DNA of 64,000 bases from Chaenocephalus aceratus (GCA_023974075.1 JAMFTG010000119.1:17501-81500); one strand, 5' to 3'; positions 33,083 to 45,165 are shown, numbered from the stretch's first letter. Made by a program: numbers and translations. The notes: generated from the letters alone by a model not told the origin.

Positions 33083-33270
33083 GGCGGTGGTGGCGAGGTA
33101 GATAGGGACTTGGCTTGGCAACTGGAAGGTCACCAGTTCAAGTCCCGGCAAGACCAAGTGTCCCTGAGCAAGGCACCTCTACACTCCACACTGCTCCTAA
33201 CACTAAAATGCAGAGAAACTATTTCCCCACGAGGCATTAATAAAAGTCCATCTTATGGATCATCATGACT
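33083..33270 (+). repeat. tRNA-derived SINE
   Basis: A tRNA-like head with B-box-like AGTTCAAGTCC (~33135), followed by the fish SINE core phrase TGTCCCTGAGCAAGGCACCT and a tail with ATTTCCCCACGAGGCATTAA and TAAAAGTCCATCTTA. No intact tRNA fold is claimed. Confidence 0.65.
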
Positions 33271-33399
33271 TAATGCATGACAAAGCTTGAATTCATTCAT
33301 GCAGTACTTCATGAACTATCAGTAATGTACATGATTAATGGAATCTCATGCATGACTTCATGCAGGAACAATACACAAAAGGTTTGTATTAAATCTAAA

Positions 33400-33640
33400 T
33401 CAAACATGGGACAGAGAACAGAGCCGTGATCAGCTGGAACTCTGCACCGGTTCACATCATTCAGGAAAATTCTCAAGTACATTTCAAAAGGTTGCTAAAA
33501 ACATATTTAAGTATTATAAAGTAAATTTGAACTGTGCCTGTGGCTATGTATGCATGTGTTATTATGTACACTTATTTGTATTTACTTTTGTGTGGCCTTA
33601 GGATGGCGATAATTGGATGACCATTTTAGTTTTCACTTCA
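33400..33640 (+). mobile_element. LINE C-terminal and 3' tail fragment (+ strand)
   Basis: A decayed frame contains an AGTWNSAPVHI-like phrase and TFQKVAKNIFKYY, typical of the end of L2/Rex1-like ORF2, followed by a short 3' UTR. Low coding integrity. Confidence 0.45.
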
Positions 33641-33812
33641 TTTCACTGTAAATTGCATGAAATTATGAGCTGTTTCCCGGTTGATGGTGTTGAAAGCGGA
33701 GCTGAAGTCCAGGAACAAGATGCGGGCGTAGGTGTTGGGGGATTCCAGGTGTTGTAGAGTGTGATGGATTGCCAGGTTGACAGCGTCATCAACAGATCTG
33801 TTGGTTCTGTAA
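33641..33812 (-). pseudogene. LINE reverse transcriptase, downstream part of a split ORF
   Basis: The minus strand gives [20 protein letters not shown], then [20 protein letters not shown] and SAFNTI, the RT palm region just after the DPYQFAYR motif. The N-terminal side continues at 36685-37320 in the same orientation. The 2.86-kb gap between them is an inserted transposon. Confidence 0.85.
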
Positions 33813-33820
33813 GCAAATTG

Positions 33821-36676
33821 CAACAAGTCCTCCAACTCATACGACCAAATGGGTCGATTGTTTTAAGCCCATATTACGACCAAATATGTCGTTTGTTCAA
33901 GCGCTTAATACGACCTATAATTACGTTTTAAAATTGTCGGCCTCGAGTGCTCCCGTTGAATGCAAACGTTACAGAGGGTTGTTTATTCACAAATAACCCT
34001 CTCTGTAAAATCCTAAATTGTAGGATAGTTTGGCCATTAAAACGCGTTATGATTAGATTTCTAGCGAGAAGTGTATATTGTACTTTTAGAATCCACGTCC
34101 AGTCGATATGTAGGATCTATAGTTTGATAGATATTACGAAGATGATTTGAGGTTTCGTCAGGAGAACGTGTAAGCGGCAAGCTTCCATGTAAAGTTACGG
34201 GTTGAAAACAGTATTTCCGGTCTCGCCGTTTTCATAATAAAACCAATGATCAAATGATTTAACAGTGATATCTGCACTACTCATCCACTAAAACACATTT
34301 ATCCTAGTTAATTATACGACATTAATTGGTTTAAATTGTGTACAATGCTTTTGTGTTTTTCCCATAGGTTTTTCTCTTTCGATTCTGAGAGACACATTTC
34401 TTTTTTCAGAGGTTTTGATAGGCTAAAATCACGCCGCAATGCACGTCGGGATATGGTGTTTATGTGATATGAAATCGGAAAACATTAAAAATAATAATAA
34501 TAATACTTTATTCCGAGTGTTCTTGCTTTTCTCTTTGAAGGTCATCACATAATGGCATTGTAATACACGGTTCGGCTGCATTAAATATTACATATCTGCC
34601 CTAGATATGTATTTATAGAGCCCTGATCAGAAGACCTTTTGACAAACTGGAAGAGATGCCGCCAAAACTGAATACGTGACGTGAACCATAAATATATCAA
34701 CAATTAAACAACATCTTCCATTTCTTTTCACACAATACGTCTCCTTGCAGTATCAACACTAATTCGGCTGACTTTTATATTTGATCCAATTAGTAGATAG
34801 TCTGTATTTACACCATAACGGTGCACAGCTTTTTAAAGATATTACTGATTTTCTGAACTACCTTTCCAACTCCTCATGCAGTTGACTGTTACAGGTCTAT
34901 ACAGGTTCATGGTACAATGCATAAGCTTCACATCGAGAGACTGAAACTGTATTTTCCTTTACCGTTCTGTTTTAAACTCACAATAAAGTGAATAGTCATT
35001 ATTATTATGTAGATATTATTATGTAGATATTATTATGTTTTATTAACTAGACCACTGGTCTAAACCGCACCTCCTAGTGGTTAAAGCACGTTATTGAATG
35101 TAGTTGTTGAATAAGTTATATTTATTTAGTTATTGATGAAAACATTTAAATATTAAGAGTAGCCTACATACAAAATAGGGGTCAATGATAGAAATATAGA
35201 ATGGAAAATATCTAGAAGATACTGTAGTGATCTCTACAATAAAACAGTTTAGTGCAGGACGTCCAAAGATATTAACAGGAGGATGTGCAAAACAGACAAA
35301 CTGATAAGGCTGAATTTTACTCAGGTGTAACTAAAGTCTGATTTGAGGGTTGTTTATATTTCACATCATTAATCAGAATCTGCAAAGTAACAAAAATAAA
35401 TGTAGTGGAGTAAAAATACCAGGTTAACCTCTGAATTGTAGTGGAGTAGAACAAAGTAGTACATGCTGCTGTAACAAAAACATTTCCCAACTTGGGATCA
35501 ATAAAGTATATCTTATCTTAAGATGATCGATGGCTACTGCCATATTTGCAAAATGTGCCTCTGAACCTTGACAAGTGCATGTTTCCGGCTTATCAATGAA
35601 CAACAGGAGGGGTCACAGACATAAGACCAGCTGTTAAATAAAGCTCTTCTGACCTTAGGTCTCATGTGGGTATATTATTTCACCATTTATTAATTATATG
35701 TTTTACAATTGATAACACCACTGTGTTTCGTATCCCCTAAACCTCCAGGGTGTACACGTTTAATACTGCCAACTTCTAATTGTGGGAAATACGAAAACGT
35801 CTTATAAAGAGACGTGCCATATATTGCGAAACACACAATAGCCAGCATGTGTAGTTCTGGGGGGGGGGGGGGGGAGGGAAGCTGGAGCCGGGGGCTGGAC
35901 CCGTCCAATTCCAGTTTTGGAAAGTCTGCCGTGGTTCCATTCCATTTCAAAGAGCTGTTGACGCTCAGTGTAACCTTGTCGCACTGCCACTCCAACATCC
36001 AATCACAGGGCTTGATGACTAATCACGGGGTTTGTAAAGCAAGGCGGATGTTGTAGTCCCAAACGATAGCTGGGGATTCTGGGTAGTGTAGTGTCTTCGG
36101 AAACTGTAGTGTCTAAACTCCTAAAAAACTATTTGTTTCTCTGACTCGAAGGTTAAAAACACAAAAGCATTGTACACCATTTAAACCAATCAATATTGTG
36201 TAATTAACAAGGATAAACTGATGTTTTTTAGTGGATGAGTAATGCAGATATCACTGTGTAATCATTTGACAGTGAGGGGAATATATCCGGTTTTATTATG
36301 AAAACTTCGAGACCGGAAAAACTGTTTTCACCCACGCTAACTTTACCTGGAAGCTGCCGCACATACACGTTATCCTGGCGAGACCTCAAATCATCTTCGT
36401 AATATCTATCAAACTATAGATCCTACACTTCCACTGGACGTGGATTCTAAAAGTACAATATACACTTCTCGCTAGAAATCTAATCAAAAAGCATTTTAAT
36501 GGCCAAACTGTTCTACAATTTAGGATTTTCCAGAGAGGGTTATTTGTAAATAAACGGGAGCATGTTGTTTCTTACACGACCACTAGAGGTGCTACACTTT
36601 AAAACGTGGCTTTGGGTCGTAATCTGGTGCTTAAACAATCGACCTATTTGGTCGTTTTTTGTAGGAGGACAGGCTG
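33821..36676. mobile_element. 2,856-bp element with ~590-bp terminal inverted repeats, 8-bp target duplication
   Basis: The perfect 8-bp repeat GCAAATTG flanks it (33813-33820 and 36677-36684). The left arm (33821-~34412) and the right arm (~36109-36676, reversed) align along their length: CGACCAAATGGGTCGATTG vs CGACCAAATAGGTCGATTG, GTTATTTGTGAATAAAC vs GTTATTTGTAAATAAAC, TAGATATTACGAAGATGATT on both sides, and CATTGTACAC near the inner ends. The outermost bases are CAACAAGTCCTCC and CAGCCTGTCCTCC. No transposase is present; the middle holds older repeat debris. An 8-bp duplication suggests hAT or a related superfamily; the long arms are unusual. Confidence 0.85.
35320..35520. mobile_element. 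hAT remnant and SINE/LINE tail inside the long-TIR element
   Basis: AAATGTAGTGGAGTAAAAAT and TTGTAGTGGAGTAGAA are typical inner sequence of a common fish hAT family. It is followed by TTCCCAACTTGGGATCAATA and AGTATATCTTATCTTA, a common fish retroposon tail. Confidence 0.5.
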
Positions 36677-36684
36677 GCAAATTG

Positions 36685-37320
36685 ATATGGATCCATGAGG
36701 CGGGAGGTGCTGGTTTTTAGGTGCCTGAGAATGATGCGCTCAAATGATTGCATCGCCACAGATGTGAGGGCTATGGGTCTGTAGTCATTGAGGCAGGATA
36801 TTTTATTAGACTTGGGTACAGGGATGATAGTGGATTGCTTAAAACAGTGAGGAACTGAACACTGGCAGAGGGAGGAGTTGAAGATGTTGGTGAAAACAGG
36901 GGCCAGTTCTGCAGCACAGTGATGGAGTGCCGCAGGGCTGATGTTGTCTGGGCCTGCCGCCTTGTTTCTCTTCAGTCTCCTGAACGTGCACCTCACCTCT
37001 GCCTCTTTGATGAGGTGGGAGAGGGGGAGATAGTGGAGAAACTGGAGAATGATCAAACCTGCTGTAGAAGGCGTTCAGTTTGTCCGGAAGCTGATGGTCA
37101 TTTTCAGGTGTGGGGGAGGCTTTGTTTTGTAGTTGGTGAGGACCTGAAGTTTTTTCCAAACTGTCCTAGTGTTATCGTTTGAAATTTCCTGTTCTATTTT
37201 TGAAGCATAATTGAATTTGGCTTTTATTATTCCAGATCTAAGTTTGTATTTTGCAGCCATATAGTCCGCTTTATTTCTGGATTTGTATGCATAGTTTTTG
37301 TCCTTTCTTAATAAATCTTC
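36685..37320 (-). pseudogene. LINE reverse transcriptase, upstream part of the split ORF
   Basis: The minus strand gives EAEVRCTFRRLKRNKAAGPD, then NISPAALHHCAAELAPVFTN, STIIPVPKSNKISCLNDYRP, IALTSVAMQSFERI and LMDPYQFA, the fingers/palm start of a jockey/CR1/L2-type RT. Further upstream (~37075-37260) is a linker with WKKLQVLTNYKTKPPPHLK. Frames shift between the segments, so it is degenerate. The ORF is broken at DPYQFA by the element at 33821-36676. Confidence 0.85.
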
Positions 37321-39043
37321 TCAATAAAATATCTTTGCTGATGTTTTTCCGAGTCTTCTGGCCAATCAGAATCAAGATAGTTGCCGGAAGTCCCCACGGA
37401 GAAATCTTCTTTAAACATCCATGGTTACAACTTCAGATAACAATGAACACATAATGAAATACGACCCCCGGTCTGAGGACTGACAGGTCACAGAACAATG
37501 GGGGCTATCTCCCCTTACCCACAATTTAAAGTAAGTCACACAGACTCTCTCCTCTTTGCTCTTCTCTCTGAGTGGAGCAGCAAGCTGTCAGAACAAAGTG
37601 AAAAACAAACAATGGCATAAAATATTATTAACATGTCGGGTAGTAATAGATTTATTTATTTTCTTCTCAGAGTACCGGAATGCATAGTTTCTAATATTTC
37701 TAAAAATCTCCTGGGGGAGAATCCCCCCAGACCCCCTGCTGGGGTTAGGTTTTCAGCATGCGTGCCTTCTTATATAGTTCAGCTTTGATTCCATCATCTC
37801 ATTAAACCTTTTTAAAAGCATACTTTAGTTATGTGAAGGGATATCAGGGATATACGCACTGTACTTCACTTTTATTAATATTGTATGCTGAAAAGCGTAT
37901 ATATATTACAGCACGATTTTTAGTTGAATAGATTTGAGTGGTTCAAAATGTTGGGTCGCGATGTATTGACCAAATAGAAAGTGGGTCCCGAGGCCAGTTG
38001 AGAACCACTGCCTTAATTAATGCATCAACTGGTATCTCAACCATCATGACTTCTGAGTCATTAATGATGTCTGCACAGCCCCTTCAAGGAGTGCAGGACA
38101 GAGCGTCGATCTCAGTCCCCGGCAGGAGGACACATTAGCTCTGGAGATTGTTATCAAGCCAGGGTTTTCTTCAGAGGAGAGCGGGGAGGAAGCTCCGGCT
38201 ACAAGGATTGACTCCGAAGCCATCGACCAGGGATGAACCGAGTGCAAAGACAACCGAGGCCCCTTCACAGAACAACTGCTCCGGTGAGGGGAATACAGCG
38301 TGACAACGGTGAACACATCTTTAATAACATTAGGCTCAGTCGCTATAATATGAAGAACTTGTATGTTTATTTATTACATTTAAAAAAAAGTCACAGGGTC
38401 TAACCCCTCTCTTTATCTCTCAAACTATCGATGCGAGATCTGCCGTGGGTCGAAGCGCAAACGGAAGGTTGCCGCTTTAATTACAGAGGCTGTGGAGGAA
38501 ATGGTTTCTCCTAAATGACTTGTTTGGTGTGTAATTCTCTCACAGAGGAACTGTAAGATACACTTGTATGCAAAACCTTAACAACTAGAAAATAAAATAC
38601 TGTCGGAATAGATTTTCTTTGAAGGCTCTTTGGTTTTAACGCTATTTCAGTGGAACGATCCAGTGTCAACATCAATGCTTGTTTCTCTTTTCTTGTACGA
38701 TACTGTTGGATACACTCTGAAGTGCGCAACACTTAACAACTGGTAGAATATGAAGGTTTTTTTCTGATAACCTTACCTATTGTTGTTATCTTCTGCTCCC
38801 AAGACACTTGTTTGATACACTTTGATGTAGGAACATTTTACAACTGACTCTAAAAGGCAAGTTTGTGATTTTAACCCTTTTTTTTATTGACACGGCAGAT
38901 TTAGCTTTTTTTTCTCGTTGTCTTTCTCTTACTTTTGGATACAGTTTTACGTATGACAACTTTACAACTGGTAGAAAGTTAAGTACTTTTTCTGAACAAA
39001 TTTTCTTTAAGAATATGACTTTGAAAGGGAAGTTTTTGTCCTC
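37321..39043. other. intergenic; diverged ~100-bp repeats at 38510-39010
   Basis: 37930-38015 is a decayed hAT piece (GTTGGGTCGC ... CAGTTGAGAACCACTG). In 38510-39010 the phrases GATACACT..GA.GT and ACAACTGGTAGAA recur about four times, and an inverted copy lies at 41475-41525. No gene is seen. Confidence 0.4.
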
Positions 39044-39047
39044 TTAA

Positions 39048-39339
39048 AGGTCCCGTGTCACGGCCATTTCCACTGATCATAATTCCATTGTTGAGGTCGA
39101 CTAGAATAGATGTACATTGTTCAATGTTCCAAACTCACATTGGTTTCTCACAGCATCTCTGTGTAGTCTGTGTATTCACTCTCTGTCCTAAACGGCTTGT
39201 TGGAGCTCCGCCCCCTCCCTGTGAGCCCAGTGTGCTCTGATTGGTCGGGACGTTGTGAGGCTCGCTGCTCAGTGAGCTGGCTGACTGGTGTGGTTTCCGG
39301 GTCGGCGATACAGCGAGACACAGTGAAACTCATCCTGAG

Positions 39340-39398
<59 letters not shown>

Positions 39399-39662
39399 TC
39401 CGACATCCCAACTCGTCTATTACCAGCGTTCAGGGAGCTCTATGCAAGTCAATGGGACTCCCTGTTAGTTAGCCAAGGGATCCCGGTGTGTGAGGGGCTC
39501 CAAGGATTGGTCCATTTGGGCCAATCCGGTCATTTGTTGTTGATCTGGGTGTTCACACGTCACAGAACCCAGGAAGCAAACAATGGACAAAGAGAAATGT
39601 CCAACGAGGCGTTCTGGGGCAGCAGACAGGTCTTCTCTGTGTTAGGGTTTTACTCTCTACAG
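39048..39662. mobile_element. TTAA MITE (AGGTCCC-GTGTCA family), interrupted copy
   Basis: TTAA at 39044-39047 precedes AGGTCCCGTGTCACGGCCAT. The interior matches 40313-41113 in TTCCACTGATCATAATTCCA, GGTTTCTCACAGCATCTCTG and TGTGAGCCCAGTGTGCTC. A (CA)n tract is at 39340-39392. The right part is cut by a hAT element at 39663. Confidence 0.75.
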
Positions 39663-40233
39663 CACGTGTGTCAAACTCAAGGCCCGGGGGCCAAATCAGG
39701 CCCTTGGGGGATTTAATTTTGGCCCGCAGGATCATTTCTAATTGCTATTAGATCTGGCCCGCCGGTATATTGCACCTTCACTCCATCCTGAGGGTCTCCT
39801 CCGCTCAGAGCCTGAGCCCAAACATTGATGACCTGCACCCGAGATGAGACACCAAGTATCTGAGCTAGCATCACAGAGCAGCACACTGAGTTCAATGGAT
39901 GTTTCCTTCTGCACTTTCTCTCACGACAGCAGGGCGTGTTTGGTTTTCTCTCTGAGGGAAATAGTTTTGTTGAAGCTGTTGTTGTCCTGTGGGGAAATGT
40001 ACTCATAAGAAATGACTCAGCTGCAGATAGAGCCATAAGAAATTAATGCAGCTGATTATTTAATGTTTAATGTTGTTTTTAGGCAATCATTTAAGCTTTA
40101 TTAGTTCCAGGTTTAATATGTGCAATAAGTTCATTTCAATACGTTCTGCAATAAACGTTGAACCAGTCCGGCCCTCCACTAGTACCCATTTTATAAATGT
40201 TGGCCCACTGTGTATTTGAGTTTGACCCCCCTG
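39663..40233. mobile_element. hAT element (GTGTCAAACTCAAGGCCC family)
   Basis: The left end is CACGTGTGTCAAACTCAAGG and the right end TGTATTTGAGTTTGACCCCCCTG (read from 40211), inverted with respect to each other. The interior has GGCCCGCAGGATCATTTC and a CCGGCCCTCC motif as in this widespread family. The target duplication is imperfect. Confidence 0.8.
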
Positions 40234-40312
40234 ACCTACACTGTGACTCTTTTTAAATTATATATATAAAATACTAGACTATGACTATGATTTGTTCAAC
40301 ATACTGACTTAA

Positions 40313-41113
40313 AGGTCCCATGTCATGGCCATTTCCACTGATCATAATTCCATTGTTGAGGTCTACTAGAATAGATTTATACTGTGCAATTTTTCCAAAC
40401 TCACGTTGGTTTCTCACAGCATCTCTGTAAAGTATGTGTCTTCACTCTCTCCACTAAACGGCTCGCTGCAGCTCTCCCCCCCCCCCCTCCCTGTGAGCCC
40501 AGTGTGCTCCGATTGGTCGGGACCAGTCGGGACGTTGTGAATCGCGCTGAGCTCCGTGGAGGTGTGATTTCCTTGTTTAGCGATACACGGCAAAACACAG
40601 CGAAACTCACCCTGAGCACACACAAAGTCACAGCCGAAGTAAAAACAATAAGTGTGGCTTGATATTGAGTAAGAAAAAGGTTGATAGACGCTGTGAGAAT
40701 GGGTCTGCAGAGAGAATTTCGCCACGATCCCAACTATCTGTTATCAGCCTGCAGCAGGGAGGAGAGATCAGCAGAGCTGCGTGCACTGAGTGTGTGAGGA
40801 AGTCCGTGGATTGGTCAATTTGGACCAATCAGCAGGGGCTTAACGTAACGGCTCCGCGGACGTAACGTAACGGCTCCACGGATTGGTCCATTTCGTTCCG
40901 GGGACGACATGACATCATGATGTACCCGGAAGAATCAAATGGACAGTGACGTATCGCCAACGAGGCGTTTTGGGGAGGTATTTTCCGTGTTAGAGTTGTA
41001 CTCCCTACAGGGTGTACTTTGAGGGTTTTGACTCTGCACACCGTTTACATGCATAAAAACCTTCATAACAACAAGGGGACGGGCGATAACCGGAAAAGCA
41101 TGACATGGGACCT
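40313..41113. mobile_element. complete TTAA MITE (AGGTCCCATGTCATG family)
   Basis: TTAA flanks it (40309-40312 and 41114-41117). The ends are AGGTCCCATGTCATGGCC and, reversed, AGGTCCCATGTCATGCTTTT. 801 bp, no coding. A TTAA target with RRG-type ends fits Kolobok-like elements; piggyBac is the alternative. Confidence 0.85.
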
Positions 41114-41299
41114 TTAAATGAAAAACTACCAATAAGAGTCACATTCTTAAATAACATCTATTTACTATTATTATTATTTAAGTATTTCATTTTTCTAATT
41201 TGAACTTTTTGCATACATAAACGTATATCTTACATTTCCTTTGTGAGAGAATTACGCACAAATCTCAAAACATTCCATTGTAGTATTTTATCTGTTTTA

Positions 41300-41400
41300 T
41301 GTCACTGTTGGAGGAGCCTGTGAGCTACGTTTTTCTTTGACATATCTACACTGTAGCTAATGGGCCGATTACAATAAAAGCCTTGAATTCCTTTTATCAA
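41300..41400 (+). repeat. dispersed LINE-tail-like repeat, copy A
   Basis: CTGTTGGAGGAGCCTGTGAG, GACATATCTACACTGTAGCT and ACAATAAAAGCCTTGAATTC match 44690-44790 and the reverse of 62480-62545. It ends in a poly(A)-signal-like tail. Confidence 0.7.
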
Positions 41401-42429
41401 AAAATGCATTGTCTCACTGAGACAGCCCTAAAAATCACAAACTGCCTTTAAAGAAACCCAATTCCGTACAAAGTACTTCATATTCTACCAGTTGTAAAGT
41501 GTTGCACACTTCAAAGTGTATCTAAGTAACACAAACAAAAGCAAAAAAGCATTAATGTTAACAAAGCCTCAAAGGGCGGACTCATGAGCTCCGTAATGTC
41601 GCCTAACACATCGAGCCCAGTCGATCTCTCTGTCCGCTGGAGCTTTGAAGGATACCCTTCCCGTTACACTGCATTGCTACAGAATCTTATCAGTTTTATT
41701 GATAGAAAAAATGCTTCCTATAGCCGTAGCTATGTACCTGCTATTTGTAAAGTCGTATATATTATAAGCTAAACTTGAAAGCAAGCACTAGTCTTGTGCA
41801 AGAGTATTTGAGCAACCTTGAGGTCTAAGGGTGGAGACAAAAGGACACCCTGTTATCTCAACAACTGAGAGTATGGGGTGAGATGTTACGTTTACACTCC
41901 TCTGTCAATTATTCGTATCCTTAGTGTGAGAACTAGACGATGCAAAAGGTAAAAACATTTTTAAAACAACACTGTGGACACCTTTCAGAGGTCGCAGGTC
42001 AAACTCAAAGCCCCCCTCTCTGTGCTCAGAGGATCAGCAAGGGTGTGAGGGAGTGGGGAGGTGTGTGTGAGGGGTGTGTGTGAGGGGTGTGTGTGAGGGG
42101 TAGGGCTCCGAGTAGGTGCATCTAGTTTTTAATAAACTAGCAGAGACGACCCTTTTAACCCCATATTAACACCGAAGGGTCAACACGTATTATATCCAGG
42201 GGTGCACATCACGTGTTTGCCCTGGTTCTCAAAGGAGCACCTGGAGATGTTGCTTGGTGCGCATCCTTGGTCTTATCTCTGGTCTTAAACGCAGGGTGAT
42301 CAGGAGGACCATCTGCCTGCAGAGTTTTCACAGCGTCTCCTGAGAAAGCCCACTGTGGGATTTCAGCGCTTCCAGATGTGTGCTGGATCCTCTGTGCACA
42401 TGGTGAACACCCTCTAACACACTCCTACA
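41401..42429. other. intergenic, no gene seen
   Basis: Contains the inverted copy of the 38.5-39.0 kb repeat (41475-41525) and short GTGTGAGGG repeats (42060-42100). The rest is unique. Confidence 0.35.
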
Positions 42430-42722
42430 CACTCTCCTGTACACACACACACACACACACACACTCCTATACACACAGCTGCAACACACTCCTTTACACA
42501 CACACACACACTCCTACACACACTGCTGCAACAAACTCCTATACACACACACTCCTACACACACTGCTGCAACACACTCTTGTACACACACACACACACA
42601 CACTGCTCCAACACACACTCTTGTACACACTGCTCCAACACACACACACACACCCACACACACACTGCTTTACACACTGCTCCAACACACACTCCTATAT
42701 ACACACAGCTGCAACACACTCC

Positions 42723-42761
<39 letters not shown>

Positions 42762-42815
42762 CTATACACACAGCTGCCACACACTCCTACACACACTCCT
42801 AAAGCAAGGATTACA
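42430..42815 (+). repeat. CA-rich compound repeat (ACACACTCCTACACACA)
   Basis: (CA)n interspersed with CTCCTATACACAC and CTGCTCCAACACAC or CAGCTGCAACACAC motifs, a degenerate ~40-bp minisatellite seeded from a microsatellite. ORFs across it are spurious. Confidence 0.9.
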
Positions 42816-42922
42816 GTTACTTTTTATTGAGTACATAATCCTGTTGTAATCCATTACTTCCTAACCCTGGCTACATCACACTGCTGCAACAACTCTCCCT
42901 TTCTGCTGATGCTTAGCAATTA

Positions 42923-42924
<2 letters not shown>

Positions 42925-43018
<94 letters not shown>
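42925..43018 (+). repeat. (GT)n microsatellite
   Basis: About 47 GT units. Confidence 0.98.
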
Positions 43019-43020
<2 letters not shown>

Positions 43021-43131
43021 CTATGATGTTAGTGTACAGCATTTTTTCAAAGTGTGTGTACAGTGCAGTCGTGCGGTTTGAGTGTATGACTCATTGTTAG
43101 TCATCTGTCCTGGGACCCGCTAAACTCAGAG

Positions 43132-43133
<2 letters not shown>

Positions 43134-43228
<95 letters not shown>
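43134..43228 (+). repeat. (GT)n microsatellite
   Basis: About 47 GT units, ~115 bp after the previous array. Poly-G follows at 43281-43290. Confidence 0.98.
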
Positions 43229-43230
<2 letters not shown>

Positions 43231-43589
43231 ACGCCATGTGCTTTTCCAGGCTCTCAGCTATGTACACAACATGTAGAAAGTGGGGGGGGGGGCTTCCTGT
43301 TTACCAGGTGCATCTTAGCGAGAGAATAATAACACTCTAACTTAACTCTAATGCCTTTATCACATCCTGGAAAGATGAAGACTTCTGTGTTGTAGTCATT
43401 ACTAATGGGTGTTCAATTGATTTTTGTTCTCACCATAGTGCTGACATTTTATTGACATTTTATCGAAATCACAATAGCCCACTATCTTTTTTCAATATGC
43501 ATAAAGTGTAAGATTAAGTCAATGTTAAATGTACGTCTGAATATTCTTGCTGCAGAGATGTCAGAGCCGAATTGTCTTCTACAGACGAA

Positions 43590-43880
43590 AGGGAGAAAAC
43601 GTCTTCGTGTTTAATATAAAAACACAATTGTACCAAAACACCGGAAAATAAGGAAACGTCTTCACCAACGTGACAACACATGCGCAGCTTTTAGGAAATA
43701 TTGGCCTACTTGAGGAAACATGGTCGACAAGTGCCAAAAAATATCTGAATAAGTATTGCAATTGCACTTTTAGTAAACGCTGCGCATGTTTCCTCGAGTT
43801 AGTGAAGATGTTCCTTCATCTTAATGTGTTTTGGCACATATGGGTGTTTATATCTTCATTGTTTCTCCAAATGGAAAAGC
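43590..43880. mobile_element. imperfect foldback (hairpin) element
   Basis: The left half (AACGTCTTC ... ACCAAAACAC ... AACGTCTTCACCAAC ... ACATGCGCAGC) matches the reverse of the right half (GCGCATGT ... GTTAGTGAAGATGTT ... GTGTTTTGGCAC). The arms are ~110 bp with many mismatches around a ~60-bp centre. An old MITE-like structure; no coding. Confidence 0.5.
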
Positions 43881-43884
43881 TTTA

Positions 43885-44620
43885 GGCCGTTGTAGCACAT
43901 TCACACAAGCAGACCACCGTATATTTACTGTTTATCTATAAACTCTCGGCTTAGTACGGTATAGTTAGGCCCACTTTATGCTGCGTTGCCATGACAGTAG
44001 TAGCTGGGGTAGTAACTATAGTAACGCAGTGTAGGTGGAGCCGTGACGTTAGCTGTTAGCCCTCAGAGCTCGCAGCTCCTCATATCTGTTCAGAAACTAG
44101 ACAAAAGTTAAACAAGTACAAACCACAGACTGCCTGTGTCATGGAGAATACAGTCGCTGGTTTATTTATGTCTGTACAGGCCGTTGCTGTGAGTGTGGAC
44201 GGTCGGAGCATATACTGCGTTAGCTTAGCCAGGCTACATTTAGAAAACACGCATTTTAAAAGGTGTTCCGCCTGCCGTCTGTCTGCAGACTTGTCAAAGC
44301 ATTAATTCATGGTTTTTACTAACCGGTATCAGTATGTTGTTACTTCGGCATCATTTTGAAACGTGTATTACAATTAAATCACGGTCAAATATGTTCATCT
44401 TGTTGTAGTTGTAGCCCCCTTGCCAGCTATTCTCTCTAGTTTAGCATACTACTCAGCCCGACTCAGCCCGGTTGTTGGCCCGTACTACGCCAAGTGGAAA
44501 CGCAACCAAGACGGGGGCGCGGAAATGCGCCATTATACACACAAAGCAACGTCCTTTTATACGTAAACCTACTTGGTAATAAACCTGTTCATAGAATAAT
44601 TATGTTTAAATGACCCTTCT
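43885..44620. other. intergenic, no gene seen
   Basis: Unique sequence with some tandem words (ACTCAGCCCG twice at 44450-44470). Nothing identified. Confidence 0.35.
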
Positions 44621-44790
44621 CTTATATATTGCAAACAATGATGCAATAGATTTATTTGTATTAACTTGCACTATTTTATCTGTTGTATTGTGTTGCTCTG
44701 TAGGAGGAGCCTGTGACCTCAGATGTTCATTGACATATCTCCACTGTAGCTGCTGAACACATGACAATAAAAGCCTTGAAACTTGAATTA
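44621..44790 (+). repeat. dispersed LINE-tail-like repeat, copy B
   Basis: Shares GGAGGAGCCTGTGACCT, TTGACATATCTCCACTGTAG and ACAATAAAAGCCTTGAAACT with 41300-41400 and the reverse of 62450-62780. It ends ~390 bp upstream of the TATA box. Confidence 0.7.
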
Positions 44791-44947
44791 CAATCAGCCG
44801 ACTACTCAAAATGAAGAAACTTCCCCGAAGCCCCCCAGTGCAGAAACCGTTAGAAACAAACTTTATGAAACATTTTCTCCAGGAAACAAAGTGGCAGTTA
44901 AGATAAAGCTCAACGGGACATCAGCAGCTAACATCTGGAGCTGCTCG

Positions 44948-45052
<105 letters not shown>

Positions 45053-45111
45053 CACACACACATGGGAGGTGGTTGCTCTGGGGGAAGCGGGCTAACGGCA
45101 GGGGGGTGTGG

Positions 45112-45114
<3 letters not shown>

Positions 45115-45165
<51 letters not shown>
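45115..45165 (+). repeat. (GA)n tract immediately upstream of the TATA box
   Basis: About 25 GA units ending 4 bp before TATAAAG. A polypurine stretch in a core promoter can bind GAGA-type factors or adopt triplex form; no function is shown by sequence alone. Confidence 0.97.

Noticed and set aside
33083..33160. A functional tRNA gene
   Set aside because: The B-box is present but the sequence does not form a convincing cloverleaf and is followed by a SINE core and tail.
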